The position numbers were made by a program, and so were the translations under genes. The notes beneath the pieces are model-generated. The model had not been told where the DNA came from, ran no database searches, and was given only the letters and a program-made list of their open reading frames with translations. This document shows, one piece after another, positions 6,116 to 11,047 of a DNA stretch of 11,047 nt (within the stretch, counting starts at the first letter, position 1; each line of letters opens with the position of its first letter). Source of the stretch: Eubacterium limosum (GTDB lineage Bacteria > Bacillota > Clostridia > Eubacteriales > Eubacteriaceae); NCBI GenBank assembly GCA_959020865.1, contig CAUEUD010000115.1, positions 1 to 11,047 on the forward strand. Direction: 5' to 3'.

Positions 6116-7381
6116 ATGACATTAAAAAAGAAAGTACTGTGCATCGTTTTGGCCTGCCTGATCATTGTGGTTGGCAGCGGTGCCGTGTATGGCTTTAGCA
6201 TTTTGCATGGAATTGCCGGTGAACAGCTGGACGAAAGCGAGCTTAACATCAACGATTTATTGGATGAGGATGTTGTAAATATCGCTGTTTTTGGCCTCGA
6301 CGGCCGCGACGATGTTGACGGCGATCGTTCTGATACCATCATGATTGCTACATTGAATTTTAAGACTGGTAACATTAAAGTAACCTCTGTCATGCGTGAT
6401 TTAATGGTTAAAATACCTGAGAGCAAAAAGAATGATGTGAGCTATGAGAAAATTAATTCTGCCTATGATTACGGCGGTGCCGCCCTCGCAGTTAAAACTT
6501 TAAACGAAAATTTCGACTTAAACATATCAGACTATGTGACTGTTAATTTTGACTGTCTCGTTGATACTGTAGATGCTCTGGGTGGTGTTGACGTAAACAT
6601 CGCCGATGAGTCTATTCTTTATTGGACTAATCAGTACATCATGGATGTGAACGACAAGGTTAAAAAGGCTGACCCATTTTTGGAACATACGGGCGTACAG
6701 ACGGTTACCGGTGTTCAAGCCCTTGCATTCTGCCGAAACCGCTATAGTGACAGTGACTATATGCGTACTCAGCGTCAGCGTGAGGTCGTTGAACAAATTG
6801 TCCAGAAGGCGTTCAATGTCGATATCTTTACTGGTCTCAACCTGTTAAGTAAGGTGTACCCATATATAACCACATCCTTATCTTTACAGGAAATGACAAC
6901 TTACGCCAAAGCTTTTATGGCACTTGAAAACAAAACATTTTTAGATTTCCGGGTTCCTACTGACGAGCTCTCCTTTGGCGATATGATTGATGAAGTCTGG
7001 TATCTGGTACCGAACACACTGGCAGACAATGCTGTTGTGCTTCATAAATTTTTATATGATATAGATACCTATACTCCTACAGATCAGCTTATGAAGATCA
7101 GCAACAACATTGCAGACAGAACCGGGGGCTCAACAGGCATCACCATTGACCCAAATGCTCCTTATCAGGACTATACAACTAACTCTTCAAACGAAAATGA
7201 GTCAATCGAGCCAACACCATCGACGGACAATAGTTATGACAGTTCTGGTAGCGACTCATACGATAATTCTGATAACAGCTCAGATAACTCAGACTACGCA
7301 CCTCCGTCTGAGGATTATACGCCGTCAGACGACTCAACCGCTTCCGGCACACCTGATGACAGTGCAGACAGTGCGGAATAA
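6116..7381 (+). CDS. LytR-CpsA-Psr (LCP) family cell-wall glycopolymer transferase
   Basis: LCP proteins act outside the membrane, moving undecaprenyl-linked glycopolymers onto peptidoglycan. This one has 421 residues. A basic start (MTLKKK) is followed by one membrane span at about 7-29. The LCP domain covers roughly residues 52-232: IAVFGLD at 56-62, DRSDT at 70-74, Arg94-Asp95 in SVMRD (SIPRD in many relatives), KINSAYDYGG at 112-121, and a catalytic-site run with Arg207, Arg209, Arg217, Arg220 and Arg222 in CRNRY...MRTQRQREV. From about residue 356 the tail is rich in Ser, Asp, Asn, Tyr and Pro, probably a flexible wall-spanning stretch. The ATG at 6116 has GAGAGGA 6 bases upstream; the frame is open further up, but that part lies across the promoter and antisense to rmlD. 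Its position divergent to the rml operon suggests it attaches the rhamnose-containing polymer, an inference. Confidence 0.92.
   Translation: MTLKKKVLCIVLACLIIVVGSGAVYGFSILHGIAGEQLDESELNINDLLDEDVVNIAVFGLDGRDDVDGDRSDTIMIATLNFKTGNIKVTSVMRDLMVKIPESKKNDVSYEKINSAYDYGGAALAVKTLNENFDLNISDYVTVNFDCLVDTVDALGGVDVNIADESILYWTNQYIMDVNDKVKKADPFLEHTGVQTVTGVQALAFCRNRYSDSDYMRTQRQREVVEQIVQKAFNVDIFTGLNLLSKVYPYITTSLSLQEMTTYAKAFMALENKTFLDFRVPTDELSFGDMIDEVWYLVPNTLADNAVVLHKFLYDIDTYTPTDQLMKISNNIADRTGGSTGITIDPNAPYQDYTTNSSNENESIEPTPSTDNSYDSSGSDSYDNSDNSSDNSDYAPPSEDYTPSDDSTASGTPDDSADSAE
7181..7378 (+). repeat. Low-complexity region encoding the Ser/Asp/Asn-rich LCP tail
   Basis: The last 66 codons of the LCP gene use mostly Ser, Asp, Asn, Thr, Tyr and Pro codons. 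Short imperfect units such as GATAAC/GATAAT alternating with TCT/AGC/TCA codons give SYDNSDNSSDNSDY at residues 381-394. The tail is strongly acidic. It is not a perfect tandem repeat. Confidence 0.6.
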
Positions 7382-7395
7382 GCAAAGCGCAAACA

Positions 7396-7430
7396 AAAAT
7401 CCCTTTGGCATATAACCAAAGGGATTTTTT
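7396..7430. terminator. Bidirectional intrinsic terminator between LCP and aconitase genes
   Basis: AAATCCCTTTGG (7397-7408) pairs perfectly with CCAAAGGGATTT (7416-7427) around a 7-base loop. On the plus strand the stem runs into TTTTTT (ending at 7430), terminating the LCP gene, whose stop ends at 7381. On the minus strand it runs into ATTTTTGTTTG, terminating the aconitase gene, whose stop is at 7442. One structure therefore serves both convergent genes. Confidence 0.93.
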
Positions 7431-7441
7431 ATGACCATTAT

Positions 7442-9364
7442 TTAATTCTTGCTCCGCATCAAATTGATCAGACCGCCGGCCTGCAGCATTTCTTTCTGGC
7501 GTTCAGACACTTCGATTAACAGCGGATATTCTTCATTTTTCGTTTTATTCTTCAAAGCAATTTTTCCGGTATTCAACTGTTCCCTGGCATTATCAATCAT
7601 CAGATCATCTCCCAGAGAAATCTTATCGTAATCTGCTTCATTCTCAAACACCATTGGCAAGATACCATTATTGATCAGATTATTTTTATGAATACGGGCA
7701 AAGGATTTTGTGATAACCCCTTTAATCCCGAGATAAACAGGCGCTAAAGCGGCATGCTCACGGCTGGAGCCCTGCCCATAATTCTGTCCGCCGATAATGA
7801 AGCCGCCATGATTATCCTTTGCGCGCTGCGGAAATTCCGGATCACAGGGGGCCAGACAATAATCCGCCAGGTATGGGATATTCGAGCGGTACGGTAACAG
7901 CTTCGCATTGGAGGGCATGATATGGTCTGTTGTGATGTTATCCTCCACAACGATCAAAGCTTTTCCTTCCACCGTATCTGCAAGTGGCTTGGCAAGCGGG
8001 AACGGCTTGATATTTGGCCCCTTAATAACTTCAACCTCCTGACCCTCAGGCACAGGCGGGACTACCGCGTTATCATTGATCAGAAAATCTTTTGGCATTT
8101 CGATATCCGGCAGTTCAACTTTACCGAGGGGATTTGTCAGCACACCCTTAACAGCTGAAATCGCAGCGGTTTCCGGGCTTAAAAGATACACGTCTGCACT
8201 AACGGTCCCAGATCTCCCCTTAAAATTACGGTTAAAGGTTCTGAGCGACACACCGTCTGTACACGGCGCCTGCCCCATACCAATGCATGGTCCGCAGCCA
8301 CATTCAAGAATTCTGGCACCGGCATTCAGAAGATCGGCCAGCGCGCCGTTTTCTGCCAGCATGGTCAAAACCTGTTTGGAGCCTGGCGCAATAACCAGCT
8401 GCACATTTTCTGCAACGGTCTGCCCTTTCAAAATAGCTGCTACCTTCATCAAATCAAGCCATGAGGAATTCGTGCAGCTTCCGATGGCTACCTGATTTAC
8501 CTTGAGTCCTTCAATTTCAGAAACCTTAACAACCTTATCAGGGCTGTGCGGACAGGCTGTCAATGGCTCCAGGGTGCTTAAATCGACTTTTACAACCTGA
8601 TCATATACAGCGTCGGAATCTGCGGACAGGGCTGTGAAATCTCCGCCTCTTCCCTGAGCCTCAAGGAAGGCTTTTGTCATCTCATCTGAAGGGAAAACCG
8701 AGGTTGTCGCGCCGAGCTCTGCACCCATATTGGTTACGGTTGCGCGTTCCGGCACGGTCAGTGTTTTTACTCCAGCTCCAGTGTATTCAAAAACTTTGTT
8801 GATGCCACCTTTTACGGTACATTGTCTGAGCACTTCAAGAATGATATCTTTGGAAGAGACACCCTTGCGCAGTTTTCCAGTCAACTCAACCTTTACCACT
8901 TCCGGCATGGTGATATAGTATTCACCGCCTGCCATGGCCACCGCTACATCCAGACCGCCGGCGCCAATGGCCAGCATGCCAATCCCGCCGCCTGTCGGAG
9001 TATGGCTGTCGGAACCCAGCAGCGTCTGTCCCGGAACGCCAAAGCGTTCAATTTCAACCTGATGGCAAATTCCATTACCGGGTTTTGAAAAATAGACGCC
9101 ATGTTTCTTAGCAACGGTTTGAATATAGAGATGGTCATCCATATTTTCAGGGCCTTCCTGAAGCATATTATGGTCAATATAAGCTAATGAGCGTTTTGTT
9201 TTAACTCTTGGTACCTCCATGGCCTCCAGCTGCATATACGCCATGGTTCCGGTGGAATCCTGTGTCAATGTCTGGTCGATTCGGATGCCGATTTCTGTCC
9301 CTTTGACCATTTCACCTACCACCAAGTGATCCTTAATAATCTTCTCAGTTAAAGTTAATCCCAT
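7442..9364 (-). CDS. acn: Aconitate hydratase, short (about 640-residue) bacterial form
   Basis: Isomerises citrate to isocitrate via cis-aconitate using a [4Fe-4S] cluster. The three cluster cysteines are visible: Cys297 in GSCTNSS and Cys357/Cys360 in ECGCGPCIG. DSH at 119-121 and the arginine-rich NRNFKGRSG at 378-386 are active-site elements. The C-terminal swivel domain carries GSSREHAAL at 532-540, with NYGQGSSRE being typical. At 640 residues it is shorter than AcnA/AcnB (about 850-900) and matches the short aconitases of anaerobes, which keep a LeuC-like part followed by a LeuD-like part in one chain. The ATG at 9364 has AAGGAG 7 bases upstream. The gene lies 51 bases after the citrate synthase gene and takes its product. 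Homoaconitase or isopropylmalate isomerase are less likely because those are normally two separate subunits and the neighbour makes citrate. Confidence 0.92.
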   Translation of the reverse strand: MGLTLTEKIIKDHLVVGEMVKGTEIGIRIDQTLTQDSTGTMAYMQLEAMEVPRVKTKRSLAYIDHNMLQEGPENMDDHLYIQTVAKKHGVYFSKPGNGICHQVEIERFGVPGQTLLGSDSHTPTGGGIGMLAIGAGGLDVAVAMAGGEYYITMPEVVKVELTGKLRKGVSSKDIILEVLRQCTVKGGINKVFEYTGAGVKTLTVPERATVTNMGAELGATTSVFPSDEMTKAFLEAQGRGGDFTALSADSDAVYDQVVKVDLSTLEPLTACPHSPDKVVKVSEIEGLKVNQVAIGSCTNSSWLDLMKVAAILKGQTVAENVQLVIAPGSKQVLTMLAENGALADLLNAGARILECGCGPCIGMGQAPCTDGVSLRTFNRNFKGRSGTVSADVYLLSPETAAISAVKGVLTNPLGKVELPDIEMPKDFLINDNAVVPPVPEGQEVEVIKGPNIKPFPLAKPLADTVEGKALIVVEDNITTDHIMPSNAKLLPYRSNIPYLADYCLAPCDPEFPQRAKDNHGGFIIGGQNYGQGSSREHAALAPVYLGIKGVITKSFARIHKNNLINNGILPMVFENEADYDKISLGDDLMIDNAREQLNTGKIALKNKTKNEEYPLLIEVSERQKEMLQAGGLINLMRSKN

Positions 9365-9389
9365 TCTTTATCTCCTTCAAAATTAATTC

Positions 9390-9424
9390 ATGTATTATTA
9401 TACATCATTTATGTATTATTTTAC
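9390..9424. repeat. Tandem 14-bp repeat with palindrome between citrate synthase and aconitase genes
   Basis: ATGTATTATTATAC (9390-9403) and ATGTATTATTTTAC (9411-9424) agree at 13 of 14 bases and start 21 bases apart, two helical turns. The first copy continues to form a palindrome, ATGTAT-TATT-ATACAT (9390-9405). The second copy overlaps the end of the citrate synthase gene (stop codon 9416-9418). On the minus strand the first copy contains TATAAT, so an internal promoter or operator is possible, though no good -35 was seen. Confidence 0.5.
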
Positions 9425-10783
9425 CAGACTAAACTGATGAATACCTGTAGTAAAAGCTTTTTTTACCTGTTGTTCCATCTCAGCATTGCTGATGGCCTTC
9501 GTTCTGCCCGCCTCATATTCCTGGTCGATCCAACGCTTCACCTCAGCTATCCGCGAGTCGTGTTTATCCACTTTTTCAAAATCCTCCAAATGATAGTGGG
9601 TATTGATCCATACTGCAATGCCCGCTGCTCCAGAGCTCTGGTTGACCTTAACCACCACTGGGCGGTTGAGAAGCTTATCGGTATCAAAGGAATTGTAAAT
9701 CGACGCATCCTTCAAAAGGCCATCTGCGTGGATCCCGGCTTTTGTCATATTAAACTCTGAACCGATAAAAGGACATTTTGGATCGATGGAGTAATTTAAT
9801 TCTTTTTTAAAGAAACGTACAATCTCATTTAAAACGGGCAGGTTAACCCTTCCGAGACTCCCCTTCAATTGGGCATACTCGAAAAGCATGGCTTCAAGAG
9901 GACAATTTCCAGTGCGCTCCCCTATTCCGAGGAGCGCGGCATTGACGGACGCCCCACCATACAGCCATGAGGCAGTCGATGTGGTTACCACGTTATGGTA
10001 GTCGTTATGTCCATGCCATTCTATTTCCTCTGGATTAAGACCACAGCCGTTTCTCAGTTCTGAAACAATTGTCGGAACACTTCTGGGTAATTCTGTGCCG
10101 TTATATGGCACGCCGACCCCTAAGGTATCACAGGCTCTTATCTTAACGGATATTCCTGTTTCCTGGCTTAAACACTTTAAATTTTTCACAAGCGGAACCA
10201 CAAATCCATAAAAATCAGCCCGTGTAATGTCTTCAAGATGACATCGCGGCTTTATACCTGCTTCCATGGCTTTCATTGCCAAAGCCAGATAGTGCTGCAT
10301 CGCTTCGTTTCGTGTCATTTTAAGCTTTTTAAAAATATGATAATCGGAACAGGACATCAGCATACCGGTCTCGGCGATGTCCATTTCCTTAACCAGTCTG
10401 AAATCTCTTTCGTCCGCGCGGATCCATGAAGTGATTTCTGGAAATTCATAACCCAGTTCCTGGCATTTCCGAACGGTTTTTCTGTCCTTTTCACTGTAAA
10501 GAAAAAACTCAGACTGACGGATCACCCCTTCTCCGTTATCCAGTTCATGGATTAATTTAAACAGCTCTACTATCTGATTCACGCTAAAAGAAGCCATGGA
10601 CTGCTGTCCGTCACGGAAAGTGGTATCCGTAATCCAGATGGTTTCCGGCAGATTATAAGGAATAAAAGCATGTGTAAATCGTATTTTAGGGATCTCTTCA
10701 TAGGGAAATACCTCTTGATATAATTGAGGCTCCAGCACATCCATTACCGGAACGTTTCGTCTGCCTTCTATATTTTTCAGCAT
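9416..10783 (-). CDS. Citrate (Re)-synthase, homocitrate/isopropylmalate synthase-like
   Basis: Condenses oxaloacetate and acetyl-CoA to citrate. The protein belongs to the DRE-TIM metallolyase (HMGL-like) family with isopropylmalate and homocitrate synthases, unrelated to GltA. From the ATG at 10783 it has 455 residues, close to the Re-citrate synthase of Clostridium kluyveri. Seen are DTTFRDGQQS at 53-62 (metal/substrate loop), HLEDITRAD at 182-190, the metal-binding HGHND at 257-261, GERTGNCPLE at 288-297 and GIHADG at 350-355. The long N-terminal stretch before the barrel and the pairing with aconitase favour Re-citrate synthase over homocitrate synthase, but the family cannot be fully separated by eye. 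A TTG at 10804 would add seven residues, but it has no ribosome binding site; AAGGGATGTGA upstream serves the ATG. It is the first gene of a two-gene operon. Confidence 0.85.
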   Translation of the reverse strand: MLKNIEGRRNVPVMDVLEPQLYQEVFPYEEIPKIRFTHAFIPYNLPETIWITDTTFRDGQQSMASFSVNQIVELFKLIHELDNGEGVIRQSEFFLYSEKDRKTVRKCQELGYEFPEITSWIRADERDFRLVKEMDIAETGMLMSCSDYHIFKKLKMTRNEAMQHYLALAMKAMEAGIKPRCHLEDITRADFYGFVVPLVKNLKCLSQETGISVKIRACDTLGVGVPYNGTELPRSVPTIVSELRNGCGLNPEEIEWHGHNDYHNVVTTSTASWLYGGASVNAALLGIGERTGNCPLEAMLFEYAQLKGSLGRVNLPVLNEIVRFFKKELNYSIDPKCPFIGSEFNMTKAGIHADGLLKDASIYNSFDTDKLLNRPVVVKVNQSSGAAGIAVWINTHYHLEDFEKVDKHDSRIAEVKRWIDQEYEAGRTKAISNAEMEQQVKKAFTTGIHQFSLVK

Positions 10784-10790
10784 TATACGG

Positions 10791-10801
10791 TCACATCCCT
10801 T
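10791..10801 (-). promoter_or_regulatory. Ribosome binding site of the citrate synthase gene
   Basis: AAGGGATGTGA on the minus strand ends 7 bases before the ATG at 10783. It resembles AAGGAGGTGA with an imperfect core. It lies inside the longer frame that begins at TTG 10804, which argues for the ATG start. Confidence 0.6.
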
Positions 10802-10815
10802 CAAAATTTGCTTTT

Positions 10816-10844
10816 AGTATATCAAAAAATAGTCAAATATGCAA
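10816..10844 (-). promoter_or_regulatory. Promoter of the citrate synthase-aconitase operon
   Basis: On the minus strand TTGCAT (10839-10844) is separated by 17 bases from TATACT (10816-10821), a good housekeeping-type promoter. Transcription would begin near 10809 and give a short leader of about 26 bases, leaving no room for a riboswitch before the citrate synthase gene. Confidence 0.75.
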
Positions 10845-10940
10845 TTTCATTTTTTATTCTTTCAAAATTTATTCAGTTAAAGTATTTGATTTTGCCAAAA
10901 ATCTTTGTTTTATCACTATTTAAAAAATTTCATTCTATAT

Positions 10941-10975
10941 GTATACAGTATTTTAGAGAAATTAAAATTGTATAC
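10941..10975. repeat. Imperfect inverted repeat in the AT-rich intergenic region
   Basis: GTATACA-GT-ATTTTA (10941-10955) and TAAAATTGTATAC (10963-10975) pair over 13 bases with a 2-base bulge and a 7-base loop. Each arm ends in the palindrome GTATAC. It lies about 95-160 bases upstream of the citrate synthase promoter and before a rightward promoter. It may be an operator or an AT-rich hairpin. The rest of 10845-11047 shows no gene. Confidence 0.4.
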
Positions 10976-11011
10976 TTCATTTTTAGCCATTCTTTTAGTT
11001 TGATAATCTCA

Positions 11012-11041
11012 TTGTTATAGATTTCTTTTTCGTGGTATAAT
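11012..11041 (+). promoter_or_regulatory. Rightward promoter pointing out of the window
   Basis: TTGTTA (11012-11017) and a perfect TATAAT (11036-11041) are separated by 18 bases on the plus strand. Its gene would lie to the right of the window, divergent from the citrate synthase operon. The window ends six bases later, so the start site is not seen. Confidence 0.55.
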
Positions 11042-11047
11042 TATTCT

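Noticed and set aside
7181..7378. LCP tail considered as a tandem repeat, CRISPR-like array or phase-variable tract
   Set aside because: The units are irregular at the DNA level with no constant repeat or spacer length and no long homopolymer. It is simple low-complexity coding sequence.
7110..7415. 101-codon open frame in a second plus-strand frame over the LCP tail
   Set aside because: It is a Thr/Gln-rich out-of-frame reading of the low-complexity tail and runs into the terminator hairpin.
8076..8495. 139-codon open frame on the plus strand, with other overlapping frames up to 9088
   Set aside because: All lie antisense to the aconitase gene, whose motifs and length are intact. The frames reflect codon bias on the opposite strand.
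10805..11047. Riboswitch or small RNA upstream of the citrate synthase gene
   Set aside because: The promoter at 10816-10844 leaves only about 26 bases of leader. The remaining sequence is AT-rich with no conserved aptamer pattern I could recognise.

Overview
The window looks like a chromosomal piece of an anaerobic, Gram-positive member of the Clostridia. A Eubacterium/Acetobacterium-type acetogen is a plausible guess, but that is inference. The basis is strong AGGAGG-type ribosome binding sites, an LCP cell-wall polymer ligase, a citrate synthase of the homocitrate-synthase-like Re type instead of the usual GltA family, and a short (640-residue) aconitase. There are nine protein genes, one of them cut by the window edge, with no RNA genes, CRISPR arrays or insertion sequences.

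Positions 1-5910, minus strand: a cell-surface polysaccharide operon read from right to left. The first block is rmlD-rmlA-rmlC-rmlB, encoding three enzymes plus the nucleotidyltransferase that together make dTDP-L-rhamnose from glucose-1-phosphate. A 9-bp-stem hairpin follows, then an ABC-2 polysaccharide permease, its ATPase with a Wzt-type C-terminal carbohydrate-recognition domain, and a SAM methyltransferase that runs off the left edge. The rml block has ordinary base composition, while the exporter/methyltransferase part is visibly more AT-rich. This fits a conserved sugar-nucleotide block followed by a variable, strain-specific polymer cassette. No glycosyltransferase lies in the window, so the polymer itself is not defined; a rhamnose-containing wall polysaccharide (Rgp-like) is the natural reading.

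Positions 5911-6115: a divergent promoter region, with a near-consensus promoter for rmlD and an extended -10 promoter with two TGTATC boxes for the rightward gene. Positions 6116-7381, plus strand: a LytR-CpsA-Psr (LCP) protein with one N-terminal membrane anchor and a Ser/Asp/Asn-rich tail, a good candidate for the enzyme that attaches the rhamnose-containing polymer to peptidoglycan. A strong bidirectional terminator (7396-7430) separates it from the next unit.

Positions 7442-10844, minus strand: a two-gene operon, Re-citrate synthase then aconitase, with a clear promoter at 10816-10844. Together they turn oxaloacetate and acetyl-CoA into citrate and then isocitrate, the entry to 2-oxoglutarate and glutamate. 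No isocitrate dehydrogenase gene follows before the terminator. The right end (10845-11047) is an AT-rich intergenic stretch with an imperfect inverted repeat and a rightward promoter pointing out of the window.

Most of this is well-understood biology. The points worth a second look are the hypothetical cap-methylation and recognition pairing of methyltransferase and Wzt-type ATPase, the rmlB/permease hairpin, and the repeated ATGTATTATT elements in three intergenic positions.
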